Shown here in pieces: positions 1-9,093 of a DNA stretch of 64,000 nucleotides (position 1 is its first letter; the number at the start of each line of letters is the position of its first letter). Origin of the DNA: Siphonodentalium dalli. Lineage: Eukaryota > Mollusca > Scaphopoda > Gadilida > Siphonodentaliidae. The stretch lies in the NCBI GenBank assembly GCA_032622095.1, contig CP136064.1, positions 253,768,484 through 253,832,483 of the forward strand. Reading direction: 5' to 3'. The notes under the pieces are model-generated. The model saw only the letters and a list, made by a program, of their open reading frames with translations. It did no database searches and was not told the DNA's origin. A program made the translations under genes and the position numbers.

Positions 1-288
1 GGAGAACTTACTGTGATAATAGTAGATGTGATACATGGAGAACTTACTGTGATAATAGTAGATGTGATACATGGAGAACTTACTGTGATAATAGTAGATG
101 TGATACATGGAGAACTTACTGTGATAATAGTAGATGTGATACATGGAGAACTTACTGTGATAATAGTAGATGTGATACATGGAGAACTTACTGTGATAAT
201 AGTAGATGTGATACATGGAGAACTTACTGTGATAATAGTAGATGTGATACATGGAGAACTTACTGTGATAATAGTACAATGTACATGT
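1..288. repeat. 36-bp minisatellite, 8 copies
   Basis: Eight nearly perfect head-to-tail copies of a 36-bp unit starting GGAGAACTTACTGTGATAAT (unit starts 1, 37, 73, 109, 145, 181, 217, 253). The last copy is altered after 277. Because 36 is a multiple of three the array is open as a 12-residue repeating peptide on the + strand, but there is no sign that it is translated. The array begins at the window edge, so its true length is unknown. Confidence 0.97.
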
Positions 289-1049
289 GATACATGGAGA
301 TATTTACACTCCCACATGCAGTCGCGATGTGGAATATGAATGCATGGCATTGGTTGGTCGAAATTACGCCACATGAAGGCGCATGCTGACCCCCTACTTG
401 CTTCCATTTTTGTGTAGATGCAACTTGCAACGAGCTATGAGAATAATGTTGGAAATGGGTGCTAAATTTTCTTTTAATCTGTCAGTTGACTGGTAAATAT
501 AAGTTAAGTGTAAATATAATTGTTGGATGTTGATTCTGCTGCATTCCATAGAGTATGGATGCAGGCTGGTCAGACTTTTTTTTATCTGTGGAACGCTTTC
601 ACATTCCACACAAAATATCAGAACAACTTGCATCCATACTCTATGGAACACAAGCAGATCAACATCCATTGCTTGAAGACATAATATGGACTTGTTCGGG
701 TGCCTGAAACTGATACGTTAGTACTCTGGTGATATGCCAACTGTGGGAATGTAGCATTCTACTTACATTGCCGAAAATCTCAAAGAAAACAACCTAACCA
801 CTCCATATAATTCATTGTCTGAACAATGCTTAATTGTAAATATTTAGAAATCAATTCGGACGCAACAATCGGCGATAAACAAACACAAATGATTTTGCCA
901 TTTAGAGTCATTGCATTTAATTTATATAATATATGAATGACGGATTAATATTCTTAAAAATAACTAACTTGAGCAAGGTTAATCTCCATTTCTATTTGAT
1001 CACCCAACCGGAGTGTTTCACACCACTTTAAATGAACTTGCTTTTTCAG
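289..1049. other. Intron or intergenic DNA upstream of first exon
   Basis: No coding exon is recognised here. The only clear structure is the imperfect inverted repeat at 524-671. The last ~20 bases form the polypyrimidine tract and AG acceptor of the exon at 1050. Confidence 0.6.
524..671. repeat. Imperfect inverted repeat (foldback element)
   Basis: The segment around 525-565 (TTCCATAGAGTATGGATGCA) reappears in reverse complement around 629-670 with a few mismatches and a ~60-bp loop. It resembles a small foldback MITE. I could not define a target duplication. Confidence 0.7.
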
Positions 1050-1117
1050 GAGTACATGCGCTCCATGCGAGTTGCAGCTCCCAGGATCCGAGATGCAGAG
1101 GAAGCTGAAGTAATCAG
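1050..1117 (+). CDS. Unidentified conserved protein, internal coding exon
   Basis: Internal exon of 68 bp. It is preceded by a pyrimidine-rich acceptor (CTTGCTTTTTCAG) and followed by a GTGAAT donor. It starts in phase 0, reads EYMRSMRVAAPRIRDAEEAE then VIR, and leaves two bases (AG) that combine with the first A of the exon at 6937 to complete an Arg codon. The joined frame stays open through three exons to a stop at 9013-9015, which is strong internal evidence that this is a real gene. I recognise no domain; the segment is charged and probably helical. Upstream exons lie outside the window or were not detected in 1-1049. The following intron (5.8 kb) is packed with mobile elements. Confidence 0.82.
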
Positions 1118-1143
1118 GTGAATTTCTGTTTCAGTCACTTTAA

Positions 1144-1590
1144 CCCTTTCTGAATTTTTGCAAAAACTCTGTGCTAATGCATTCTCTTATATATGCGAGT
1201 CACCCATAGGGAGCCTCGTATATATAAGTGATTTTACTAGTCTTTTACAATGTTTTAGCTAATATACATGTAATTTATTTTTCAGATAGGTTGTGTTTTA
1301 TTCACGTTACTGTTTATGTACATATTCATTGTTTTACAAGTCAATTAAGAGCTTAATGCTCATGTTTGTATTTTAAAATGCCTGACTTTATAAATAAAGC
1401 TTTTGAACTTGAACGTGAATACATTGGCCTAACAATATTGACCTAGGCCTTTTAAGTCAGTGCATTCTCTTATATATGCGAGGCTAGGCTCCTTATGGGA
1501 GACTCGCATATATAAGAGAATGCACTGGCACATGATCTTTAATGCTGCTCCAGCGCAGCTCCCATCATGACAGGGGCCTTTCTTTTATGA
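1144..1590. mobile_element. TTAA-type palindromic MITE (family A), interrupted
   Basis: Starts after TTAA (1140-1143) with CCCTTTC. It carries two internal palindromes built on TGCATTCTCTTATATATGCG (about 1179-1224 plus 1415-1424, and 1459-1527). The same pair of palindromes recurs at 7326-7480 and 15513-15655. A LINE tail is inserted at 1232-1414. The right end lacks the expected AAAAGGGTTAA and runs instead into family B sequence. CCC ends with TTAA duplications are typical of piggyBac-type elements. Confidence 0.75.
1232..1414 (+). mobile_element. 3' tail of a non-LTR retrotransposon
   Basis: 183-bp fragment inside a MITE palindrome, flanked by GTGA (1228-1231 and 1415-1418). It ends with an AATAAA polyadenylation signal at about 1393 followed by TTTTGAACTTGAAC, a short-repeat tail like those of CR1/L2-like LINEs. 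It splits the palindrome arm that should read TATATAAGAGAATACATTGG. The coding part is absent, so this is a severely 5'-truncated copy. Confidence 0.65.
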
Positions 1591-1870
1591 ATGGATTCTC
1601 CCACTCAGTTATAAAAGTATGCATTGGAACGGTCTATTATTCATTTGGAGGGGGGGGGGGGCAAGAAAATTAAGCAGACAACGGACAGATAAACAGATTA
1701 CACAAGTGTAGAGGGATTCCTATTTCCTAGTGGGATATGTTTAGGTAATAAATTCAATGGCCATTTGTTATCTTTTTTTCTTCTTTTTTTTACTTTTTTC
1801 CTTTTTTTTTCTATAAATTTTCCTAAGCCGTCTGCTTGTGATTGAGTATTTAGTAAGGAAAGGACTAGAG
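1590..1870. mobile_element. TTAA-type MITE (family B), partial, reversed
   Basis: Contains the family B end segments (GGATTCTCCCACTCAGTTAT, then CATTGGAACGGTCTATTATT, a G12 tract at 1650-1661, and AGCAGACAACGGACAGATAA) that recur at 7980-8060, 17040-17185 and 21530-21648. It lacks the AGTATAGAAAGGGTTAA end, being fused to family A on its left. It ends in T-rich simple sequence around 1770-1815. Confidence 0.6.
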
Positions 1871-2276
1871 GAGAGGAATAAAATAATTAGTCTTCAATGA
1901 GAAATGTTATATTTTCATGCTTATGATTGGGATCTGGGAATCTATTGGAGTAGACTTTATCCGGGCTCAATAGATGTCAAGGTCACCTGAGTGCATAAAT
2001 TATTGAGGATATGGTCAGATAAGTAATAAAGATACCTAGGCAACTTATTCATCACCGAAGAGGGTGCCATCATCCTGTGGTCAGCATGGGCTTACCAAGC
2101 TAAACCACCACATAGAAACAGTGGGGGTGGTTGACATTCAGGTATGAGTGGTGTAACTTGTGCTGAAGGCTCTCACCATTTCATAATAGAAAATCATAGA
2201 AACAATTCCAAGCCCAAAGTCATCCATTAGACCTGAATTACCCACTGGTTATACCTTCTATACAACATACTTATTA
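1871..2276. other. Intron sequence, nothing recognised
   Basis: No ORF, repeat family or structure that I could support. Confidence 0.5.
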
Positions 2277-3530
2277 TACCCCCTTTAAAAAAAAAAAAGG
2301 GGGGTATACTGTTTTGCACCTGTCTGTCCGTCCGTCCGTCCGTCCGTCCGTGCGTCTGTCCGTGCGTGCGTCCGTGAGTCCGTACGTCCGTCCGATGTCT
2401 GTTCGTGTCATAACTTGAACAGTAGTGCTCGGATCTCAATGAAATTAGGTATGGATGTTCACTATTATGAGGACATAAATAGAGGGTTCCATCGTTTTGT
2501 TTGGATTTTCCATTCTAGAGTTATTCATCTTTGTTTATCTGGAAATAGTGGCTTTTTGGTCCGTCTGGTGTCTGTTCATGTCGTAACTTCAACAGTTGTG
2601 CTGGGATCTCAACCAAATTTGGTGTGGATGTTCACAACTATGAGGACATTAAATAGAGGGTTCCATCGTTTTGTTCGGATTTTCCATTCTAGAGTTATTC
2701 ATCTTTGTTTATCTTGAAATGTTGGATTTTTGGTCCATCTGGTGTCTGTTCATTTCATAACCTGAACAGTAGTGCTCGGATCTCAATGAAATTTTGTATG
2801 GATGTTCACTACTATGAGGGCATTCAATAGAGGGTTCCATCGTTTTGTTCGGATTTTCCATTCTAGAGTTATACATCTTTGTTCATCTGGAAATGTTGGC
2901 TTTTTGGTTCGTCTGGTGTCTGTTCATATTGTAACTTCGACAGTTGTACTGGGATCTCAATGGGATTTGGTATGGATGTTCACTACTATGAGGACATTAA
3001 AAAGAGGGTTCCATCGTTTTGTTCCGCTTTTCCATTCTAGAGTTATTCATCTTTGTTCATCTGGAAATGTTGGCTTTTTGGTCCATCTGGTGTCTGTTCA
3101 TGTCGTAACTTCAACAGTTGTGCTGGGATCTCAATGGAATTTGGTATAGATGTTCACTGCTATGAGGACATTAAATAGAGGGTTCCATTGTGCTGTTCTG
3201 CTTTTCCATTCTAGAGTAATTCATCTTTGTTTATCTGGAAATGTTGGCTGTTTGATCCATCCGATGTCTGTTCAACTCATAACTTGAACAGTAATGCTCG
3301 GATCTCAATGAAATTTTTTATGGATGTTCACCACTATGAGGACATTTAATGGCACATTCAAATGTTTGTTTTGGTTTTTTGTTCTATAGTTATTCATCTT
3401 TGTTTATATGAAAATGCTGATTTCTGGGTCCATATGTCTGAGTATAGCCATCATAAGTTATAGATTTGCCCACACTAGGCGGTATGCCATGAGGGGGTAT
3501 GCACCGGACGACAGTCCATCTCTTGTTTTT
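2277..3530 (+). repeat. Hairpin-headed element with 174-bp tandem repeats
   Basis: Begins with a hairpin (TACCCCCTTT, A-run, GGGGGGTA at 2277-2306), followed by a (TCCG)n-like tract (2324-2395). About six copies of a 174-bp unit follow; AGAGGGTTCC occurs at 2481, 2655, 2829, 3003 and 3177, exactly 174 bp apart, with a decayed copy at ~3351. It ends near GAGGGGGTATGC at 3491. The unit is 58 codons long, so long open frames arise (2415-2717, 2802-3149), but these are repeats of one peptide and probably not protein. Similar hairpin plus TCCG plus repeat modules lie at 12474, 50168 and 59127. Confidence 0.85.
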
Positions 3531-3572
3531 AATATATACTAGTACTTCACTGTTCACTGTGATACACATTAA

Positions 3573-3877
3573 AGGGGCCTCGGTGGCTCAATTGGTTAGG
3601 GGTACAACTCCAAGCCGTTTCGCCTTCCAGCGCTGGCGATAAGGGTTCAAATCCACATGTTTCCATCGTGGGCTTTGTAACTCGAAATCGTTATCTGGGA
3701 AAGTTGCCAGTTACTTGCCGGTGGTTTGCCGCACATGGTCGACGAGTTTATCAGCCATTGAAATCACTGTTAGATTAGCCGTAAGTGTGCGGATTTCCTC
3801 CACCATTAAAACTGGCAATGTCGTGATATGGCCTTAGTGGCTAAAGCGACATAAAACCCGAATCAATCAATCAATCA
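3573..3877 (+). mobile_element. tRNA-derived SINE, full length
   Basis: 305-bp SINE with a tRNA-like head: box A TGGCTCAATTGG (3584-3595) and box B GGGTTCAAATCC (3643-3654). A conserved body follows, ending TGGCTAAAGCGACATAAAAC, then a (CAAT)n tail. It is flanked by a perfect 15-bp target duplication, TGTGATACACATTAA (3558-3572 and 3878-3892), which indicates a recent LINE-mediated insertion. A second copy lies on the other strand at 9094-9407. Confidence 0.93.
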
Positions 3878-3892
3878 TGTGATACACATTAA

Positions 3893-4973
3893 TGCTGTCC
3901 TGAATTGTATGTACACTTGTAAAATTAAATAAATACTCACTCCTAGTTTTAATATTAACTTTCTAGTTTAGCTCTTGGACCACAGTGGAAACAAGTTTTA
4001 CATAAGACTTTACTGTGTTATCCTAGGTTATGTATACTGTAATTTGATATATATATATTTAACCGATTATATCTTATCTTATCTTATTTAAAGTTTTTAG
4101 ACAGTATAAATCTGCAATTTATCCACAGTTAGAAATATATGAGGTTTATGGAAGCACTGGCTTAGTACATGCATTCATTGCTTCAAATTGCACAAACCAA
4201 TTCTAATTCATATCGAAATGGCCATTTAACTCACAGATAGGATTCTGTTGAAGATTTAATTACTAAAATACATTGGAAGATATATTCAATAGACTTCTTG
4301 GAAATTTATTTGCTATCTTTCTAGAATTCTTTATAAAAATATCGTCGTCCAAATTTCCATATATAATTGCCTGAGAATAATAATATATCCATTTTTATCT
4401 CATGATTAGCACTATTTTCCAATGTAATATTCGAGCGTAATAGACACGTGTAATAATCGTCGCGTGCAATGACGTCACTCTGCTCTTTGTGACAAAGTTT
4501 GCTGGCTGTTAATTATTGTTCTTTTCGATAAAATTTTAGCGATTATATGATCATGTGATAAAAAGTATCTCAACCTCGTTCTATTTTATACGTAATTTAT
4601 CAACCTCGTCCACTATATTCTATTTGAGCCTCGGTAAACCTCGGCTCAAATCGAATTTAGTGAACTCGGTTGATAAATTCCATATAAAAATAGTAACTCG
4701 TTTGAGATCCTCTATTTATAGCGCATTCCACAGTAAATTAGTTTCAATGCGCTTTACATTGTAATTACCGGTCATTGTGTATTGATTACCGTTCCTCGCT
4801 TAGGAGGAAGCAATCACATGGAGGTCCAGTGGTTAGCGCATTGAACTTGTCTTCATTGTCAACACAGCGAGGTGAGTTCGCAGCCGGTCGGTGGTCTATT
4901 GTGAGTTTTCACACAGCAGGATTGTAGGATTGTACACTGTTTGAATCTTGCTCGTACTGTGTCTGCTTTGCAC
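3893..4973. other. Intron sequence between SINE and hAT element
   Basis: Contains the foldback repeat at 4562-4715 and a tRNA-like stretch around 4816-4878 (AGTGGTTAGCGCATTG then GTGAGTTCGCAGCC), perhaps a degraded SINE head. Nothing else is recognised. Confidence 0.5.
4562..4715. repeat. Imperfect foldback repeat
   Basis: Left arm with AATTTATCAACCTCG and TCTATTTGAGC pairs with a right arm GCTCAAATCGA, then CTCGGTTGATAAATT, then CGTTTGAGA. The loop is about 14 bp (CTCGGTAAACCTCG). No target duplication could be defined. Confidence 0.65.
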
Positions 4974-5928
4974 TAGGCCTGTAACGATTCATCGCGATTT
5001 CGATTCATCGCGATTCGTCATTCATGATTCTATACACGATTCATTTGTCTGTAATTTTGATACACTACCATACAGTTCCGCTTCCGTATTATGCAATTAC
5101 CATCCGAAGTCAATCGGGACCCCTCGTTCGTTTCCGTAAGCTGTGAATGCTTACGAAGTGTTATCGGAAGTAAATCTGTAAATTTCGTTTGTTTCCGTGA
5201 GCTCGCATTTTGACCTTTGACACAAATGTTGGCGGAAGTGAAATGACTGACCTCCGTAACCTAGCCTCAGACTGTAAGCCATGCTCTGATTGGTTTAATT
5301 TGATGAACTGCTGTGATTTCAATCAATCAAATACTAGTATATTGGATATATCGTCCGCGCAAAACAACAACACGTGGGCCGTGGAAAGATGTCTGCTCAA
5401 AAAAGCTTAAAACTTGTCAATCTGACAGTGGCCTACAGGTCGAAAATCTGGCAGTATTTCGGTTTTGGGACGTACACCTTTGAAGAGGATGGAAAGCCAT
5501 GCATTAAGACAGACAGAACTAATACGATCTGCAAATTATGTTCGACGGCAACCTCTTACAAGACTGGTGTTACGACCATTTGAAACGACATCATTCTCAG
5601 CCAGCTGTTGTGATTATGTGATATATAAAGAGATGAGTGAGAAACTTTTCAGTATCAATATGTCATGTTGTACTGGTATTTCCAGATGTGTACGAGCATA
5701 CTACATTACTACATACTACAATACGCATATAACTAAACAATTATGAAAGTCCACACTAATATTAGAAAAACTATCATTAAAACTCAACCTGAGAGTTGTG
5801 CAAATTTGGAGTGTTGAATAGCTATTTACTCGTGGGATAAAATTTTGCGTATCACGATACGTATCGTATCGTTGGCCCCGTATCGCGATACATATTGTAT
5901 CGTGACCAAGCATATCATTACAGGCCTA
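4974..5928 (+). mobile_element. hAT transposon remnant with BED finger
   Basis: 955-bp element with terminal inverted repeats TAGGCCTGTAA...TTACAGGCCTA and a perfect 8-bp target duplication CTTTGCAC (4966-4973, 5929-5936). The duplication fits the nTnnnnAn preference known for Ac-type hAT elements. Subterminal regions are rich in CGATACG/ATCGCGAT motifs. It keeps only the start of a transposase-like reading frame, listed separately; the catalytic RNase H-like core is missing, so it cannot be autonomous. Confidence 0.92.
5389..5625 (+). pseudogene. hAT transposase N-terminal BED zinc finger, frameshifted
   Basis: The frame starting MSAQKSLKLVNL (ATG at 5389) continues SKIWQYFGF, an acidic/charged linker and ICKLC, matching the order of a BED zinc finger (aromatic residues, then Cys-x2-Cys). 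The second half, DHLKRHHSQ with the expected histidines, follows at about 5575 but in another frame, so a frameshift divides the finger near TTGVT. The usual BED finger binds transposon ends and chromatin. The remaining several hundred residues of a hAT transposase are deleted. The location inside a 955-bp element with hAT ends and 8-bp duplications supports the assignment. Confidence 0.75.
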
Positions 5929-6216
5929 CTTTGCACCACCCTTGCATTATAAGGGTACCTGATTATGAGCAGTGAACGATCTTGTCAGTATGCTAGCCAC
6001 ATAGTATTCTGGTATGCTCTTGGCTGTACCTCCCCCTGTCCCCATGGGATCAGTAGATGGTCATTGAGTGTTTAGGGTCATCAGGGTAATAATTGTAATA
6101 ATTTGAGCTCTTTGAGCCTCATGGGATAAGGCGCTTTACAAATATTATACATCATTATTATTATTATTAATCAGAGCAGCTAATGAGCGCATCAGGATTA
6201 GCATACTGACAACATC

Positions 6217-6385
6217 CAAGCCTTGAAATAGGGTGTCTGTCATTTGCATCTGTCATAGTGGGCTAGCATCACCAAATTCACCCTCTGGGAACCTCATCTG
6301 CTGAGTTGTATGTGGGGTAGCATCATTAAATTCACCCTCTGGGGACCTCATTCTGCAAATGACAGACACCCTATTTCAAGGCTTG
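6217..6385. mobile_element. CAAGCC-ended hAT-like MITE, short form
   Basis: 169-bp palindromic element CAAGCCTTGAAATAG...CTATTTCAAGGCTTG with a perfect 8-bp target duplication ACAACATC (6209-6216, 6386-6393). Inner segments read TTCACCCTCTGGGGACCTCA. Family members lie at 10368, 14153, 14730, 17921, 20931 and 24120. Confidence 0.93.
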
Positions 6386-6578
6386 ACAACATCCATCGAC
6401 TCCCGACAGAGTCCCCTTTGACAACTGTAGTATGAAGTCGCTTGTTCAAGGCAACAAACGAAGAATTTGATGTTTATTGCCAGATAACGGGATTTTAATG
6501 CATGACATTTTCACACCATCATGTTGTGCATGGTAACCACTAGACCACGGTGCCATGACAGGTGTATATTTTTAATGG

Positions 6579-6706
6579 CAAAAAATCGAGATAAAACTCC
6601 AGAGAAAATCTTCAACATTCAGATAACCTGCAGATAACCTTGACCTATACTGCAGGTTATCTGAGTGTTGGAAGATTTTCTCTGGAGATTTATCTCGATT
6701 TTTTGC
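6579..6706. repeat. Palindromic foldback element
   Basis: Arms GGCAAAAAATCGAGATAAA...TTTATCTCGATTTTTTGCC with CTCCAGAGAAAATCTTC and CAGATAACCTGCAG inside, and a ~16-bp loop. The 16-bp stretch GTATATTTTTAATGGC occurs just before it (6564-6579) and again at 6857-6872, which could be an oversized flanking duplication. Confidence 0.8.
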
Positions 6707-6936
6707 CTTCCTCGCCAACTTCAACACTCAGATATGGCCTTGAGTATTTCACTATCCGATGTCACCAGTGACACAGCTTAACCACAGTGGATTTTCACTC
6801 TAAAAACCCTACAACCACTGGGGATGAAAAAGAAGGACTTTTAGTCGTTTATTTAGTATATTTTTAATGGCCTAAATTTAACTTTTTATCTGTTTATTTC
6901 AGTGATTTTCATTGTTATTAAACAATATATTCACAG

Positions 6937-7178
6937 ATGGTCTGGAAGTTTGCAGGCAGCTCGGGTCACTCGATGGGGCGGAATGATCTCAACGCCGGAT
7001 GCCGTGCTACAAGCTGTCATAAAAAGGGCACTGATAGACAGCGGTTGCCCATCCCACATTGTGAACGAGCTCATGGAGAACGCACATGAGAGACGCTGGC
7101 CAACAGGCTTAAGCACACTGGAGACGAGACAGTTAAACAGAAGACAGTATGAGAACTATATAACAAAGCGGATTCCAG
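6937..7178 (+). CDS. Unidentified conserved protein, penultimate coding exon
   Basis: 242-bp internal exon, acceptor ATTCACAG and donor GTGAGT. It completes the split Arg codon of exon 1050-1117, encodes about 80 residues, and leaves one base (G) that joins GG of the exon at 8912. The protein reads WSGSLQAARVTRWGG, then ALIDSGCPSHIVNELMENAH, ERRWPTGLSTLETRQLNRRQ and YENYITKRIPG. Base composition is near 50% GC against an AT-rich surround, as expected of coding DNA. The pattern of conserved-looking Trp, Cys-Pro and Arg-rich helices suggests a folded globular protein, but I cannot name the family. Neighbouring introns are full of MITEs; the exon itself is intact. Confidence 0.87.
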
Positions 7179-7275
7179 GTGAGTTGCCTATCTATGGATA
7201 ATTATAATTCTACCCCACTCAAGCGGGTCTACTAGATTGCAGGCATATGTCCGTGCGTTGATGTCAGGTCGTTAA

Positions 7276-7600
7276 CACTTCAATGACTGGAGCTTCCTGA
7301 AATTTTGCGAAAACCCTGTGCCAATGCATTCTCTTATAAATGCGTGTCTCAATAGAGAGCCTTGCATATATAAGAGAATACATTGGCCTAACAATATTTA
7401 CCTTGACCTTGTAAGTCAGTGCATTCCCTTATATAATTGAGGCTCCCTATGGGAGACTTGCATATATAAGAGAATACAGAAGGATTTTTATTAATTGGTG
7501 GGAAATATACAGGTAAAAAGTTCAACAAACAATCTATGAACTTATTATCTGAACGATTCCTAAGGGAGCTACTCGTCAATGAATATTTAGTAATGAAATT
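7276..7600. mobile_element. Composite TTAA MITE, family A head with family B tail
   Basis: After TTAA (7272-7275) the sequence follows family A (CAATGACTGGAGCTTCCTGA, CCTGTGCCAATGCATTCTCT, palindromes at 7326-7382 and 7420-7480). It then switches near 7485 to reversed family B sequence (GAACTTATTATCTGAAC, GAGCTACTCGTCAATGAATA). The terminal AGTATAGAAAGGGTTAA of B is missing or decayed. Confidence 0.65.
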
Positions 7601-7686
7601 GTTAATAATTTATTACTGATGTTTTCACAGGAGATTTATCTCATTTGCCCATTTTAACATTGGACAGATCTATTTTTTTGTCTTAA

Positions 7687-8062
7687 CCTTTTCTATACTA
7701 AATACTCATTGATGAGTAGTTACCCCTTAGGAAATGTTCAGATAATAAGTTCAACATATGAGAATTGGTTGAACTTATTATCTGAACATTGCCCTCCAAA
7801 AAAACTAGTCCCATTTTGCTGGTACGTAAACCAACTAAGGTATTGGGATAGACAGATGCTGTGTTTAAACACAGCATCTGTCTATCCCAATATCTTAGCT
7901 GGTTTACGTACCAACAGACTGGGACTACCAAAAAACAGCACTTCTTCTGCACTTTTATTATAATGCCGTCTTTATTTTTCCTGAACTCCCCTCCAGAATA
8001 ATAGACCATTCCAATGTATAATTTTATAACTGAATGAGAGAATTTATTCAGTATAGAAAGGG
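7687..8062. mobile_element. TTAA-type MITE (family B), piggyBac-like
   Basis: 376 bp between TTAA (7683-7686) and TTAA (8063-8066). Ends are CCTTTTCTATACT...AGTATAGAAAGGG. An internal hairpin uses GTTCAGATAATAAGTTCAAC (7738-7790). A second palindromic element (7804-7926) sits inside. TTAA duplications and CCC-type ends are characteristic of piggyBac. No transposase is present. Confidence 0.88.
7804..7926. repeat. Near-perfect palindrome nested in a MITE
   Basis: GGTACGTAAACCA...TGGTTTACGTACC, with the inner arms GGGATAGACAGATGCTGTGT and its complement meeting at TTTAAA with no loop. Outer segments CTAGTCCCA and TGGGACTA also pair. Arms are about 46 bp with a few mismatches around 7840/7890. 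It probably represents a later insertion into the family B element. Confidence 0.88.
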
Positions 8063-8076
8063 TTAACCACGCGGTT

Positions 8077-8460
8077 TTGGTGTCCATCAGTCGTTCTGTG
8101 CGAATGATAACTTTAGTTTGTGTGATCAGATCTGAACCAAATTGTGTATGTCAGGTTATCAGCTCCAATCAGGTTATCAGGTCAAGTTCGAATATGGGTT
8201 CGTCAGCCCATTTTTGCCTGAGTTATGGTCCTTGTCACTTAGAATATGCCGATTATTTTGGTTTCCGGATCAAAATTTTTTTTTTTTTGTAATCTGATTG
8301 TATTTAAATTCAACTGAATCTCTTGATATTTCGTGCGTGTTTCAAATTTCAGAAGACAAAGGCCAAGTTTGAATTTGGTCACGGTCCGATGAATTTTGAC
8401 AGAGCTGAAAAAAAAAAAGCTATGCTTACTAAAAAGCCCCCTTTTCGGGGACACATGGTC
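8077..8460 (+). repeat. Diverged hairpin-type interspersed repeat
   Basis: Sequence such as AGATCTGAACCAAATTGTGT and GGCCAAGTTTGAATTTGGTC resembles units in the elements at 12474-13045 and 21690-21925. No ends can be defined. It includes a CCCCCTTTTCGGGG-like inverted stretch near 8435. Confidence 0.45.
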
Positions 8461-8465
8461 GGCGA

Positions 8466-8515
8466 CCTTCTATTTAATTTATCTTCACAGGGAAGCAGTC
8501 TGTGGATGTGATTGT
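8466..8515 (+). other. Duplicated splice acceptor and exon start (decoy)
   Basis: TATTTAATTTATCTTCACAG followed by GGAAGCAGTCTGTGGATGTG closely copies the true acceptor and start of the exon at 8912, about 420 bp downstream, over ~42 bp with a few mismatches. If used it would change the C-terminus: after IPG the frame reads KQSVDVIVISS and stops at a TAA near 8560. Confidence 0.8.
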
Positions 8516-8517
8516 TA

Positions 8518-8890
8518 TTAGCTCAACTTTACTTTGTAAAGTTGAGCTCAACTTTACTTTGTAAAGTTGGAGCTATTGCCATGACTTGGTAGCTGCCAGC
8601 GGCCATCATGGATTTCAAAATTCGGCCACTGGGAGTCATCTTGGATTTTACTCTTTGCATGACTAAATCCTTTGGCACTACCTACAGTCCACTTCCCTCA
8701 TCCGTTCTTCACCAAACTTCATATTAATCTTGATATTGACCTACTAGATGAGAGGTATCAAATGTTTTTGATATTCATTGGAAAACATAACCACGAGCAG
8801 CCATCTTGGATTTTTTCTATATATATCTCTTCATGTTGATAATCTAGTATTACTTAGACATTTCAACTTGCTGCAGTGTCATTGATACTT
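8518..8890 (+). repeat. Hairpin-headed interspersed repeat
   Basis: Starts with AGCTCAACTTTACTTTGTAA, AGTTGAGCT and a second copy of the hairpin. GAGCTATTGCCATG and GGCCATCATGGATTTCAAAA follow and are shared with 31590-31910. It lies between the two copies of the splice acceptor. Confidence 0.55.
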
Positions 8891-8911
8891 TTATTTAATT
8901 TATCTCCACAG

Positions 8912-9015
8912 GGAAGCAGGCTGTGGTTGTGATGGCATGTGAGAACCAACATATGCCTGATGAACTCATACTGGAACCAGGACTAGTCATGATATTTGCT
9001 CATGGTGTTGAATGA
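8912..9015 (+). CDS. Unidentified conserved protein, last coding exon with stop
   Basis: Acceptor TTTATCTCCACAG at 8899-8911. The first GG completes a Gly codon after KRIP. It encodes KQAVVVMACENQHMPDELIL then EPGLVMIFAHGVE and stops with TGA at 9013-9015. The hydrophobic strands VVVMA and LVMIFAHG look like core beta strands of a folded domain. Together with the exons at 1050 and 6937 it gives about 136 C-terminal residues. No polyadenylation signal could be assigned; a SINE is inserted in the presumed 3' flank at 9094. The family is not identified. Confidence 0.87.
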
Positions 9016-9093
9016 CGTTAACCTGTAAGTCAATTATAATACATGGTCCATGTACTATAATGTCTGATGTATTTGATTCTGGTACCGGTAGCA

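Noticed and set aside
1-288. CRISPR-like regular repeat
   Set aside because: Units are contiguous without unique spacers; this is a eukaryotic minisatellite.
2415-3149. Open frames of 100-115 residues with repeating peptide
   Set aside because: They are translations of the exactly periodic 174-bp (58-codon) repeat; no start context, homology or splice signals.
3573-3660. Possible tRNA gene (boxes A and B)
   Set aside because: It is the head of a 305-bp SINE with a perfect 15-bp target duplication and a copy at 9094-9407; the cloverleaf is not complete.
4816-4880. tRNA-like sequence with AGTGGTTAGCGCATTG
   Set aside because: Box B is degenerate and the stems do not close convincingly; at most a decayed SINE head.
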